Positions 41,939-54,276 of a DNA stretch of 64,000 nucleotides are shown in pieces. This DNA comes from Blastobasis lacticolella (lineage: Eukaryota; Arthropoda; Insecta; Lepidoptera; Blastobasidae), in the NCBI GenBank assembly GCA_905147135.1, contig LR990048.1, positions 12,632,563 through 12,696,562 of the forward strand. The letters run 5' to 3'. Numbering within the stretch: position 1 is the stretch's first letter; each line of letters opens with the position of its first letter. Position numbers and translations under genes: made by a program. The notes below the pieces were generated by a model. That model was not told the DNA's origin. It was given only the letters and a program-made list of their open reading frames with translations, and did not search any database.

Positions 41939-44900
41939 CTGCAATGGAAGGGTAAGTATTTATGATTAATGATAGCAAACATTAATGGCATGAAATAATT
42001 GAAAAAACAAAGCAATGTACTACAGTACTACATATAGATGGAACAGAGGTGGGAGTGAGGGACTGGAGACTTTCCATAACTTATACGCTTAGCAGACACG
42101 ATATAGATAGAAATGTTAGAAACGTAGAAAACGGTGCTGCTCATTTAAAGTCGACTTCTTTCAGTGGAGGAGATTAGTGCTTGTTTTACTGTACCGTGGA
42201 TATTGGCATAGTAATCCCGGATACCGCACAAACATGAGTACGTCTACATAGGTATAGTCAATATTTACGCGTGAAGTAATAACGACAGCCATAACTCAAA
42301 TATGCGATACGAAGCTTCCAATAACGTATAAAACAACGTTAACTGCTCTTTGGAATCTGTGTCTGTAGCACGGTCAGATCCAATCTAGGTCGACGATTTG
42401 AGACTATTTCGTTTACAGTATCCACGTGTCCCGGCTGTTTCCTGTTTAAGATTTCGATCGCCTCTGGCAGTCGTGTTTCATAATAACATTTGCCAAGAAC
42501 ACTTGTAGATAATTAACGCCAAAACACTGACCAACAACGCGGGCTGTTTATTAATCATTCAAGAGTGAAATCAAATGTGCACGCTATTATGATTGGGATC
42601 GTAGTGTTTTGGAAATTTCTTGTTTATAAAAATCATTGGACATTATACATTATTGGGCAGTGAATATTCAATGAAATTGCCTTCAAAATATTGCTGTGTT
42701 GATCCTGAGATTAAAAATTATAAAATCATCACTAGGTACTTACCCAATTTCTGAGAGGTGGAGACCGTAGCCCTGAGCTCGTCCAGTTGTTTTGCAGAAC
42801 ACAACGGGGTATCAACCTCATAAGTGATGTTGAATCTGGTATAGTCCACCTGGAGTTCAAAAATATGCGTTTTGATTTAAATGTGTATTTGTTTTTCTTG
42901 CTTACGCTACGAGAACTACAATACAGAGGAACTTTATTTAGAATTGCACGTGGTGCAACTAATAATAGACTAATGCGTTTAAATCAGCTATATAATACAC
43001 AGCCGATAACAATCAACACTCAGTCCTCTCCACATTAGTGGAGAGTTGCTTTCTTATATAATCTCTGGCCTGACAACCGGCTGAAGATCGTAGTGTTGAA
43101 ATCACAATAGATAATGCTTCCGCCTAGATATCCTAGCTAATCTGCCTCATCTATCATTAATCGCCTCTTGGGTTGGGTCTATCTATATCGCAACCAAAAA
43201 TCCCTCCAAAAATTGTGAACGGATGCTCGGAAATGACTAACGTTCCATTGTAAGTATGTATTTAATTAGACGAAGTTAACGCGCATATATTGTAACGGTC
43301 ACATAAATTTTCCATTGACAGTTTATACGACAAACATATAAGGTCAAACAAGCGAATACGTGAACCACTTGTCGGCCACTTACATGTCAATCGAGATATG
43401 GTAATTAATTATGTTTACTTGGTGGACATGGAGGAAAATTCGCTGTGACCGCTTTGTTTATCGAATCGATAGTCGTTTGTGATTAGCAGCCAAGATTAAT
43501 GTTATAAGTTATTCTGTGTGATCAACTGTTATAGTAATTACTCTGTGATGTCATGTGACAAATCTCTTAAAAAAAAAAAATTATTGAACTTTGTTATGTT
43601 CAACATTAGTAGAAATACTACAAATAAGTATTTTAGTGACAGATTTTGTCTAGCTATAGTTTAATTGTATAAAAATGGTATTTTTTTCTCTGTGATATTT
43701 ACATTTACATCATAGCTTACCTCATATTCACCAGTGTCCTTCCTGAACGTCACCATTGTCTCGAAACGATGTCCCCACAGCACCTCTGATGGAAGGAAGC
43801 TGCTGCGTGCCTGCGTCGTCATGCCCGTAGATTCGATCACACCCTCTGAAATACGCCAGTGGCTCAAATTAAACGCCATTCAAACTGGCTACTTAATTTT
43901 AGTTTGGCAGTTCAATTAATTTTGTGGTGAGTGTTTTAGAGCCTGCTCTTCCGTTTATGACGCAAACTGAAAATCAGATCTATACTTTGATATTTTGAAA
44001 GAAGTAGTAAACATTTTAATTATAGTACTGATGGTCGAGGTGATGGACCTATGATTAATGCGAAATCCAGGGCAGACTACCAAAACGCTGTCATAGCAAA
44101 GCCAGGACTGATGCAAGTAGATAATGGTAATACGTATTTGCCTCGCATTTATATCCTCTATCTTCAACGCCATGTGGGATGGGTATCGGGTAAACTAAAT
44201 AATTTACGAGGGAGAAACGGCGATGCTAGATTTACACAGACGTAAAACCTTGTTAAGATAATTTAAACATAATAGCCGGTGGTAATGATCTCAAGGACCC
44301 ATTCTCAAGTTTGTTTGTCTGGTCCACGTTTATGTCGGCTATTATTTCTGGATCTTTCGTGAAGGTGCCATGGAATGCGTTATCATGATTTAGTTTTTGA
44401 CTCACGTTGTACTATACGCATATGTATTTATACACTCAGTGACAGACAAACAGACAGACCACCCGATGGTAAGCGGTAACTATCGCCCATAACATCTACG
44501 CTACATACATTTAAGTTGCAGGCAAAAAAATACCGAACCGCGGGTGCGTTGTCACTGTCAGGACTAAGATTAAATGCCTCATGCCTGTAATTGCGCGGTG
44601 TTACATTTGTGATCTGTAATGTTCTTATAAAAAGCTGCGGACTGAAGTGGCAAAAATGAAAAGAATTGTGGATATATGTGAGGCAAGGGGGTTGTGTCAG
44701 GACAGAGTAAACCCCACCTGTGGGACGGAGGTGTGAGCACGTATGTGTATATGTATTTCTTATAGCATTATAGTGTATTTACTCACCCAACATGACAACG
44801 ATCTCGAACCTCTCCCGGAGCATGTCCGAAGCGGACAGCCCGTACAGCGGTGACTTTTCATTAATCTTGTGAACTATGGTCATCGGCCAAATAAACATCA

Positions 44901-47900
44901 GTCGGTCCTCTTCACCGTCGGCGCCCACTTTCAATTCTTGCTGGTAGAACGGCAGTATTTCGCCTTCGCGTGTTGTCTGGTTTAAGAGAATTGAGTTTAA
45001 TAACGCAATTTTTTAAAGACAGTTTTGAGGCTTTGTGTTAATTGGCCATTAGTATAGAAGCTAAGCGTTTTTCGTTTTGATTATTCATGTGTATTATTGA
45101 CCGACCTGTTTCCTTGTTCACATTTTTTCTTAAGTGGTTTGAAAGTTATAATAGTTTAGAAACTGTTTTACAGGTAAAAAGGAGTTAGAATTTTTACGAA
45201 TGGCAAACTACTTACTAGAAAAAATACATTTTGTATCTAACTAAAAAATAGAAGGAAATAACATACTAAACGATTAAAGCGTTACATTGTTGCATGCAAA
45301 TGTTAGTCAGAATTAAAAACATGCTCTAGTGCAAAACCAAAACATGTTCTAATCGTTTCAAGAGCTCAGCTACTTGAATCGATTTCACTATTTACAATTA
45401 TGACTCAACACATTTAAATAATTTGATTAGGTAACTCCTGATAGTAACCTACTACGTTTGAAATGTAGAAAAGGATTTGATAGTAGATAAAAAAATCGTG
45501 TTGGCCTGGAATTAACATTCCAAAATTACAATAATGAAAACATTAGATGAACTTAACACAAATGAAAAAAGTTAACACATGCGGAAACAATGTGAACAAA
45601 GCATAGCAAAATGTCCGTAAATGGGTCTCACAGATGCTGAAATACAACAGCGAACATGGCAAATTAAGTTGATAAACATCGATTGCACATTTGCAAAACA
45701 AAAAAAGGAAACAAGAAATAATTCAATAAGTGTATTAAAAATAATATTAATATATTTTAAGCGCTCTGATTCATGTGACCGGATAGTTTTAATATTAAGG
45801 TCATGAATGTAAAAGTGCTGATGAAGCAAACAGAATGGTAAAACTATGAGACCACATAACAGATTTACGCCTATGTTTGAGATGTACCTTTTTTCGTATT
45901 AATTGTGCACGCACGTGAGCTTCTAATATGTGCGACTTGCGAATATCGCCGACGCGGAATATCAGGTAAAATTCACCGTCCCTCAAACAGATCACCGCGT
46001 TCCTTGAGAACAGGAGTGTGGTGTTACGCTTTTTGGCCCTCGCCAACTTCGCGAATATGAGACCCACCTATGGACAATAGAAAAAAGAAGCTTTGAAATA
46101 CAATTTCAAAACCATGACAGCCGAATCCTGAAGTACAGTGTGACGTTGTCACTAATACACTCAGACTTCAGCTATCACCAAGTTAGAGAGAGGAACCAGT
46201 GCATATTGAAGGAAAGAACTTTATGCGTGCTGACCGAAATCCCCAATCACTAACCAGTCTCCATTTTGTCGAAAAAATATACCTTGCGGCGGATTATCTG
46301 TGCTCTAATATGGGCTTCAACAATATGGGATTTTCTCATGTCTCCAACTCGGAACATCAGGCTCAGCTGGCCGTCTCTCAGGCAAATGACGGCGTTACGT
46401 GAGAAAAGCAGGGTTTGAGCTCGTTTTTTTGGTCTAGAGAGCTTTGCGAACACGATTCCCACCTAAAATTAGAATAACCTTGTTGCACTGGTCGTCGTCA
46501 TGGTGACAATTGCTGGAACGAACATTCCGACTTCATACCTACTACTTATTTAAAATAATTGCACAATTCTGATTGCATTCTGAAAGCAAGTGTAGTGCTT
46601 TTTTATGTTGTTTATTAGCATAATGTAGAGTTATCTGTGGTTCGATGGATATTCGGACTATTTCAGAAAATAGAACTAGTATTTGAAGATGAGAAGTAGC
46701 CTATTTCATTTGCAATACTTTTTTAAAGAGCACTTCTGGATTATAGTGTCGGTATCCGTTACATTTATAACTTGGCTGCTGTCCAAGTTTATTTTAATAA
46801 GTATGAAATTATCATATTAGTATCGAAGCAGGAAGATTTTTTAATACGACGTTTGCAAACATCTCTTGAATAAGACATTACATTTCGATCAAAAGTGCAG
46901 TTGTAAAACAAAAATAACATACATTTAGAACCTGTTTCGTTTTTTCACATACACTATCAAAAACTTTCGTATAATATAATTCCAATAAGAAAGTGTATTG
47001 AAGCTCACCATGAAGGCCTGAATGAAGACGCCCACGATGCTTTGGAGGCACATAACAAAGATGGCTTCGGGGCATTCCTCGTTGGTGGTCCGGGAGCCGT
47101 AGCCGATGGTGTGCTGGGTTTCAACGGAGAAGAGGAAGCAGCCGGTGAAGGAGTTGACATTGTTGAGGCAGGGGATGAAGTCACCGTTGTGTTGGGTTGG
47201 GTTGAGGTCGCCATGGGTGAAGATGATGAGCCACCAGATGAGGGCGAACATGAGCCAGGAGAGGATGAAGGAGAGGGCGAACACGAGCAGCGTCCAGCGC
47301 CACTGCGCGTCCACGAGGGTCGTGAAGATGTCCTGCAGGTATCGGCGCCTGCGCTTGGCCACGTTCCACTGCACGACGTTGCAGTCGCCGTGCTTGAAGA
47401 TGACGCGCTTCCTGACGCGCCTAGCAGCGTAACGAGCTTGACGATATCTGTGGAATTCCCAAGAGGATGTTATTGTCCCGTTTACAGCGCACTTTGGTAC
47501 CGCAACAAAGGGGCGTGGGCGGCTGTTTATTAGTAGTTACTATTACAAAGTTGTTTACTAGGGCAGTTCGTACAACAGGTGGTTTCTTTTCTCGTTTCAA
47601 AGTAATTCATAGGAAAAGTTCAAATGTGTATTCTTTTTTTAAAATTCCCGCTAAAGATGTAATTTTACTGATGAGAAGGTCGTCTCCCGAGGAAAACATG
47701 TTTGTTTTGAACAGCAAAACCCAATCAATTTAAATGATTGTCATTGGGAATATCATTGTTTGGACTAATCTGTGGTATGGTAAGTAGCATTTATCATTCA
47801 AGCAAGCGGAATGAAGTGTGTTGTATTAAACACGTTGTTTAATCAAGCGGAGCAAATTTAACGTTTGCATAAATGTGCTGAATATGATATCCTAGTGTTA

Positions 47901-49700
47901 TATCAAACATTGCTCGTGACAGCCAATTGAAAAACCTTCCACCTAATAAAACATCAACATTTTAATTTACTACTCCGGCAATGATCACAAACAACTTGGA
48001 CCATAATTATCAATGTTTTCTAACTGTGGATGACGCAGACGCATTTTAATTTTCAGTCGTCTGTATTCAGCGGAATAGAAAATTCTATGCTTCTGCTTTT
48101 TAAATAAATGGTTGTTGACTGAATTTTAGAAACCTTGTCAGTAATGTAATAAAGTGTTTCAGGATACGGATTTATGGGTGGCACTTGAGTTTTATCGCTT
48201 GGACCCAGCAATCTAAGTGGACACTCTCTTATCGCCGCCAAAGCTTTTATATTAAAATATTTTATCAGTGTAGTAACCAAAGCTTTGTAAATAACAAAAG
48301 CTTTATAATATAAATTGTTATCAAAAGCGGATGAGTGGGTAATGTTTATGCTTTGAAATGAAACAAGTTCATACTGCGTAATCTTTCAATGGATTGATCT
48401 ATTGTTTTGGTTCCGAACTTCTAAAAGCAATAACGGGAACGACCGCAATGACAGATGGTTTGCTTAGTGCTTAGCTAGTCGTACGAGTAGCAAAGGCGCC
48501 AAGGCTGGCTGGCCTGGCAGGAAACATTCTTAATCGTGTGTTTTACTTCAGTACCCTCGACGACTTGCTCTAGCGCTAGGCAAGCCATCTAATATCACTG
48601 GCCGTAGCCTAATAAGATCACTTTGTTGCATGTATGTCTGTCTGGCAGTCTGTCGGATTCTCATGATCCTTTTTCTCAGGAATAGGTATACATAAATTTG
48701 AGTTAAATGTTACTTATTCATGTGGGTAACCCGGCTTCTTTCAAAACATTAAAAAGAGTATCCAGTTTTGTTTTGATTCTAAAGATCCAGAATCATGAAA
48801 TTTGGCAAGAAGCGATGTTTTACATCACAAGTAAAGAAAATAAATCACCCTTAAAAGTATTTCTAAATAAATCATCAAAAAAATTGGTAAACTGCACTTT
48901 CAAAGTTTTCAAACAATGTTAGGCGTGTAAAAGTTTAAATCACCCAATAAAGTGTTTCTATATAAATCACCCAAAAAAATATTTGCGTTTGGTAAACTGC
49001 ACTTTCAGTTTTCAAACAATGTTAGGCGCGTAAGTTTAATAGTAAGTGGGTGTAATGTTTAGAGTAGGTACAACGTAAATTGCGCATAAATTGGTAGGTA
49101 GATATAGTTATTTAAATTGTGCATAATCATTTTTTAAAAGCGCTAGTAAATAGCGTGGTAAATTCATCGTCTGCGCTTACATTTTTGTGATTAAATGTTT
49201 CAAAATACCCGGCTTGGCCAGGAATAAACCGCATAACATGGATAACGCGTGGTTGATTCAATCCAGGTTAATGATAGTTTAATTATGACTCTAAGAAGTT
49301 ATAAAGTAAGCCGTATAACTCTTGTTTATGTATCGAGTTCTCAGTCCCAGGTCCACTGACGTGCGTATCACTCGTTCGTTGTTGAACAATAGCTTTGTTA
49401 AATGCCAATATTAACTTCGCAGAAATCCAAGAGAAGCTATGATTCCGAATTCATTGCCAAATATTTGAGCTTGTCAGAGTTAATCTTCGCTTTTTCCTTT
49501 GTTGGCTAGTGGCGAGGGTGACGTCGCCGCCAATTTTGAATGTTCTACCACGAAAAAGTCATCTATAGATATTACCTACGAATTTCATTGTCCGATACTC
49601 ACTTGTGCAATTCCTCCCTCCAAGCCGACTCGGACGAGTTGACCGGCTTCCCGGTCATGAACATGGATACTTGACTGATACATCTTTTGAGACCCGACAT
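41535..49700 (-). CDS. Irk: Second inward-rectifier potassium channel gene (Irk/Kir family), seven exons plus an alternative exon 3
   Basis: Encodes a Kir K+ channel subunit. Model on the minus strand: 49603-49700, 47009-47447, 46283-46462 (or 45888-46067), 44787-44976, 43721-43845, 42744-42849, 41535-41938. The exons total 1542 nt, i.e. 513 residues plus stop, and every phase closes. Residues: N-terminus 1-71, slide helix 72-84, TM1 about 85-109, filter TIGYG 146-150, TM2 about 162-186, PIP2 linker RPKKR near 189-193, cytoplasmic domain to about 380, then a tail ending His-rich. C126 and C158 form the expected outer disulfide. Q176 sits at the position of the rectification-controlling Asp of Kir2. 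The gene converges on the first Irk gene, stop codons 5.8 kb apart. Orthology to a particular insect Irk is not resolved here. Confidence 0.92.
42744..42849 (-). CDS. Irk: Irk (-) exon 6, end of cytoplasmic domain
   Basis: Acceptor gaactccag ends at 42850; donor TTGG|GTAAGT at 42743. 106 nt encode 35 residues plus one base, with [20 protein letters not shown], the usual last conserved Kir block. It is too short to stand out as a long open frame, but both splice sites and phases fit. Confidence 0.9.
43721..43845 (-). CDS. Irk: Irk (-) exon 5, cytoplasmic domain
   Basis: Acceptor tatttcag ends at 43846; donor GAG|GTAAGC at 43720. 125 nt encode the split Glu303 and residues 304-344: [20 protein letters not shown], then [13 protein letters not shown] and TGEYE. 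This is the conserved Kir block around WGHR. Confidence 0.93.
44787..44976 (-). CDS. Irk: Irk (-) exon 4, cytoplasmic domain
   Basis: Acceptor ttaaaccag ends at 44977; donor TTGG|GTGAGT at 44786. 190 nt, phase 0 in and phase 1 out, residues 240-302. Contains [40 protein letters not shown] and RFEIVVML, standard Kir cytoplasmic blocks. The first residues follow directly from either version of exon 3. Confidence 0.93.
45888..46067 (-). CDS. Irk: Irk (-) exon 3b, tandem duplicate of exon 3a
   Basis: Also exactly 180 nt and phase 0 at both ends, encoding 60 residues from [17 protein letters not shown] to [11 protein letters not shown]. By eye 45 of 60 residues match exon 3a. Acceptor gtccatag|GTG; donor AAG|GTACAT, again weak. 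The Pro of the linker becomes Ala, and the block after RDG changes from QLSLM to EFYLI. The reading frame is intact and all Kir landmarks are kept, so it is a functional alternative rather than a relic. Confidence 0.9.
46283..46462 (-). CDS. Irk: Irk (-) exon 3a, first of two alternative exons
   Basis: Exactly 180 nt, phase 0 at both ends, encoding 60 residues from [17 protein letters not shown] to [11 protein letters not shown]. It covers the end of TM2, the PIP2-binding linker (RPKKR), the start of the cytoplasmic domain (LLFSRNAVI) and RKSHIVEAH. Acceptor attttag|GTG; donor AAG|GTATAT is weak compared with the constitutive exons of this gene. It is an alternative to exon 3b, 215 bases downstream. 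Confidence 0.92.
47009..47447 (-). CDS. Irk: Irk (-) exon 2: TM1, pore and most of TM2
   Basis: Acceptor ttccacag ends at 47448; donor ATG|GTGAGC at 47008. Encodes residues 33-179: a basic stretch [43 protein letters not shown]1, outer loop, filter TIGYG and [12 protein letters not shown]. Phase 0 at its end allows either exon 3 version to follow. Overlapping reading frames in both directions are artefacts of its GC-rich codons. Confidence 0.95.
48841..49036 (+). repeat. Imperfect tandem duplication, about 95-base units
   Basis: Units 48841-48935 and 48936-49036 share aaatcaccc, ggtaaactgcacttt and ttttcaaacaatgttaggcg, with small indels. Confidence 0.65.
49603..49700 (-). CDS. Irk: Irk (-) exon 1, start of protein
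   Basis: ATG at 49698-49700 opens 32 codons plus two bases, with [18 protein letters not shown] near its end. Donor is CACAA|GTGAGT at 49602. Phase 2 matches exon 2, where AA|A completes Lys33. The length and basic/polar character fit a short Kir N-terminus. The 5' UTR and promoter upstream were not resolved; a GC-richer block lies at about 50030-50260. Confidence 0.8.
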
Positions 49701-50696
49701 TCTCGTTTTAATTTTTGACACTGTTTCCAGTTTCGCTACTATGTACCTCTTCGCGAAACTATCACGTCAAGGCTATTTCTCGTACACAATCACTCTTTAT
49801 CGAGATCCTTTAATGGCGATACCAGCGCTTTTATGCAATAATAAATCTAAATACTTATAGTTAAGAGTTATCACACTTTTAATACTTCCGGACTGAAATC
49901 AAGCTTCACTGTTACAAGATTGTCTCCGCTCTCTCTTTCAGCAACACGTTGATGAGCGATTCACTGAACACTTCTTTTATGTCGAAGAGTAGCACTACGA
50001 ATTTGCGCAACATCGTCCCCAAACTCATCCTAGGAAAAAAGGCCGCGGGTGAGGTGTCGGTGAAATGGCGTTGGAAGAAATTGCGTGTCCCTTTGGGTAC
50101 GTGCGACAATCTTTACGCCCGCGCCGTTTGTGAGCCGAACTGGTCCGGAATACTGCAACGGGCGGATGTTTAACGAAACAGATGCGAAGACGTTCAGAAA
50201 CAAATACACGGCAGGCGTCCCGTGCCAACGCCGCCGGTGGCGCCGCGTCGCGTCGTCCTCAGAGCTATTTTTTAGAGAAAACGTCTATAGTCTATAAATA
50301 CAGGTACCTAAAGTATACAACATTTCGTTGACGAAAATATTCTCGCTATGTACATTAAAATTTGTTAATGCTCATCAACTACAACTCAACATAACAAGAG
50401 TCAATACCAACAATATTAACTATATGTCAATCTGTGTTATTGTATTCTTGTATTATGAGCAGGCGTATTAAAAACCAATGACAAGACCATTACGCACTGT
50501 TGTATGAAGGGTAGACGAGATTTTATAGCCAACATTTTATGGGAATTGTGACGCCATCGGATTAGTCGACGTGAGGTTCGTCTAGGAATAGAGTAAAAAT
50601 GTCAAGTCTAATTAAAGTTTCTTAAATTTTGGTAAAATACTTTCTCTTTCTAATTATTTATGCTAATCTTGAAGTTTCCTCTTTTACTTTACCTTT

Positions 50697-50856
50697 ATCT
50701 ATAATAATTATAAAAGTGGATGTTTGGATGGATGTTTGTTATTGATTTTGATGAAATTTTGCAGTATATTAGCTTATATCGCTTGTATAATAATAGCTTT
50801 AGTATAATATTCCGAAAATCAAAGTAATTCGGACGAAGTCGCGGGAAATAGCTAGT
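50697..50856 (+). mobile_element. Helitron-like non-autonomous element, 3' end
   Basis: The phrases gattttgatgaaattttgca and ggacgaagtcgcgggaaata, followed by CTAGT at 50852-50856, match a very common lepidopteran repeat ending in a Helitron-type CTAGT terminus. Recognised from memory; the 5' end is not defined. Confidence 0.45.
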
Positions 50857-51732
50857 CGTAGATATGTAAGCACAATAGCTGGCTACTATAGCCGGTTTGT
50901 TTATTTTCTCGCAGCAGTCGTACGTAGTCACGTGATTATAACACGTGATTTCTGTATGCGGTTGATATGAATCGTGGTACGGAAGATGATATTAGGGTAG
51001 GCAGACCGTATTATTGATTCGATATTCCATTACTATTAATGCCTTAGTTGAAACGAAGTTCTGAGAATTATATTATCCAAATATTTGAAAAAAAAAACGA
51101 GTGTGTGGCGATCGAAATAGGAAATTCGAAGGGGAAATCTTTTGATGCTCTTTTGTTTTTCATTGTTCCATTATTAAACGCGGATGTTATTGTTTTAATA
51201 TTTCACTGGAACTCTGGCAAGATTAAATTTTTGTATGAAACTATGTTCTTCTGCTTTTGATAGGTACCTGTGTAGAATTCTTTAAATACTCAGAATCAAA
51301 GACATACGTTCACTGATTACTAACAAATATCGCCTTCATTGAAAGCACCAAACATGTCGAATTTCCCATTTTATCGCGGTCATTAAGTTACCATTTGATT
51401 TCACAGTCGTGTCTCGAATCCAGGCTATTAAACTCTAGGATCACGACTTTCATTGGACCTTCCTTTTAAAGTAGTCTCGTTATCGAATCGGTGCCAAAGG
51501 GGAATATATCTACATATTCATCTATACCACGTCACACAGACGTTGAGTTGAAGCAAAGCAGGTGTCCTTTTTGGACAGCGTAAGCGACTCTTACGTAGTG
51601 TGTTGTATTTGCGCTGCCACGAGTAGGTATGAATATGAGGTAAATGTATTTATTCACAAGGTTGACCCTCATTCTTTAAATAAAGTACATGCTATAAAAA
51701 TAGCCCTGAAAAGGGGACTTTTACACTGATGT

Positions 51733-51953
51733 CATCATCATCATCGTCATCACAGCCCATAACAGTCTACTGCAGGATTTAGGGCCTGTCCCACAAATAG
51801 GGAGGTTATTGTCATAATCTCCACGCTTGGCCGGCGGGTGGAGATCGCAGTGTTATAATTAATGTAATAATGGAAAAGGCTGCTGCCCACTGAGACTAGA
51901 TCTTTTGCCTCGAAAACATTAGTCGCCTTGTACGACACCCGCGAGTGTAGGTA
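51733..51953 (+). repeat. Dispersed repeat family 3
   Basis: Starts with catcatcatcgtcatcacag and ends near gtacgacacccgcgagtgta. Slightly shortened in the middle. Confidence 0.6.
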
Positions 51954-52841
51954 AGTACATTGATGCACCTAAGTATTATTATATACCTATAATACCTACC
52001 TCTCAAATATTAGATTTATACGATATCCATCCCGCGGATAAAAACGATAGATTTTGAAAGGCCGGTATGTAAAGAATGTTTAATTAGAAGTTTTTGAAAT
52101 CTAGCCAACAGTTTGTCTAGTGACAAAGAATTTTGCAATCACAAGAAATGGAATATCTTACTCACGGAATTCGTACTGCAAAATACTATTCGTCTTCTAC
52201 CTGTCTAATTATCTTTAGTAAAAATAATTTTGATTAAATTAATAATTCTTTAGTTTGTTAGGTAGGTATTAACAGTAGTACAAATATATATAATGATAAA
52301 TGTAGCAACGGCTCGCTCATTCATTACTTTTGCATAAAATCTGCGTTTGCGTTACAATGACGTCGTATAGCGCCGTGAACTGTAGTCATTGTGATGTTCT
52401 AAGACAAGATAATCTCGGATACATAATGAAGTTAACAAAATACCCACTAACGTATTTAGTAACTACATTTGTGGGAAGTTCGAAGTTCCCAAATAGAATG
52501 ATTTCTTAGTTACCGTTAACGTTATGTATGACCAATACATTATATTGCTTACCCAGAGTCTACTAATATGTAAGTGTTTATTTTATTTTTATTCAGCTTT
52601 TAATCCGTCATCTGCATTTAACTGGAAAAAATTACGCGTATTAAACATAATTACTTTCGATTATTGCCTAGGTTTAATCAAAGTAAAACAGTTTAATTTC
52701 TTTTTAAGTATAAACAGAAAAAGTTCTTCCAAAGGAGAACTTGCACCTAAATGGATGGTTAAAAACACACTTCACACTTCCTCGTAAAGTCGTAAAGGGA
52801 ATATATTGTCTGTCTGATAGTTACAATTTTCTGTCACGTCG

Positions 52842-53326
52842 CACTGTGGTTCGTAAATCGAGCTCCATACTCATAGAAACTTACTGTAAGATATGTATTA
52901 AAAAAAAAAAAAATGTAACGTCGTCAGTGTACCTTCCTCTATCCAGCATGGAAGTATAAACGACACAAGTTACTCCGTTCGTGAGAAAAAAAATGTTTTG
53001 TTTTTTTTTGTATGGGAAAAAACACTTAAAGTGCATTTTCTCGAAACTTAATGGAACTGAAGGGCTGGTGCTCACATGAACTTTTGTATCCTACACGGCG
53101 AACAAGATGACATACAATTCATGCACCTTTCGATGCCGCTTTGCATGTACCAAATATTTGCAGTTTCGAATTTCAGCTGTGTTATAATTAAAATCATAAA
53201 CGTAAAATAAGTAAAGTTACCGACCGATTACTTTATATTGTCACTAGTTATCAGACTGCTAATGACTTTAGTTGAAAAACGGTATGGATTATGTACTTTT
53301 GTTTTTTTTAAATAACAAATAATTAT
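52842..53326 (+). repeat. Transib left terminal inverted repeat
   Basis: Begins CACTGTGGTTCGTAAATCG and pairs with 54277-54755. It includes poly(A) and poly(T) runs that differ slightly in length between arms. Four or five scattered substitutions are visible by eye. Confidence 0.85.
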
Positions 53327-53407
53327 GAGTTATAGAAACAGTTCTTGTTTAAATTCTGTTTTAAGCGAACTTTTCCTTTGCAAAGTCTTAATGGTTTTTT
53401 ATTCCAG

Positions 53408-53976
53408 GTTCAGGGACTACAAATGATGGGAACACAACTCGGAAATTTTTTGAAGATCCTGAAAAAACAGCATCTATCACTGGATTGGATTCCCGTTTGA
53501 TCCAAAGATTTGCAACACTTCTACGTGTGATTACTTGTGGGGAGCCTGTTAATGTTGACGCGTTTGCAAACTTTTCACGCCTCACTGCTGAAATGTATGT
53601 GGAGCTCTATAACTGGTATTATATGCCATCGAGTGTCCACAAACTTTTACTGCATGGTGCTGCAATTATCAAGCATTACAATATCATGCCCATTGGTAAA
53701 TTGTCTGAAGAAGCATCGGAAGCCAGAAACAAAGATTTCAAGAAAATCCGAGAACATCATTCGCGAAAATTTTGTCGTAAAGCGACAAACGAAGACATTT
53801 TCAATGGTCTCCTTATATCCTCAGATCACTACTTGTCCAGCATCAGACCTGTACTGAGAAATAAAACAAAAAGAAGTATCACTGACGATATGAAACCTCT
53901 TCTTATTATTGATGATGATTCTGGTGTAGACAAGACAAGGAGAACATTGAATTTGTCGATGTTAGTGCATCAATGA
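53408..53976 (+). pseudogene. Transib transposase C-terminal segment (RAG1-like)
   Basis: An open frame begins after an acceptor-like ttattccag and runs to TGA at 53974-53976. It contains GTTNDGNTTRKFFEDPE, NWYYMPSSVHKLLLHG, PIGKLSEEASEARNKDF and REHHSRKFCRKATNEDIF. HKxLxHG..II.....IG..SEE..E..NK..++.RE parallels the RAG1 core around its catalytic glutamate (HKTLAHVPEII / SEGNESGNK). The two catalytic aspartates, which lie upstream in the family, are absent. Near 53940 the frame appears to shift by one base: an acidic tail (FVDVSASMMDSDLEDSDDDE) continues in another frame to TAG at about 54026. Confidence 0.75.
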
Positions 53977-54276
53977 TGGACTCGGATTTAGAGGACTCTG
54001 ATGATGATGAAGATACTCTCAGTTAGGAGTTAGTGGAGCTTTGCATCAATCGTGATGCCTAGACATTTATTTCGGATTTGTTAATGTTATTATATGTCAG
54101 TAAAAGGTCATTAACCAACGACAATGTTAACAAAGCGGTAGGCATAATGACAATAGGAATAAAGCGGAAGGCAATTTCTGTGATTCTTTAAAAAAATAAG
54201 TAGGTACGTTTATATGTCTACAGTTTAAAAAAAATTCAAGACAATGTAAACAAAGCGATCGCCAGTTTCTTTGAAA

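Larger units (their letters stand above)
49701..52836. other. Upstream of the second Irk gene
   Basis: A GC-richer block at about 50030-50260 may mark its promoter or 5' UTR, although no TATA or initiator is convincing in the minus orientation. Beyond the Helitron-like end and a family 3 copy nothing is recognised. Confidence 0.4.

Noticed and set aside
47042..47533. 163-codon open frame opposite Irk exon 2
   Set aside because: Exact antisense of a well-supported channel exon; GC-rich codons create it.
49912..50297. Overlapping frames in both directions near the second Irk gene's start
   Set aside because: Frames overlap in opposite senses, have no recognisable motifs, and coincide with a local rise in GC; more likely promoter or leader sequence.
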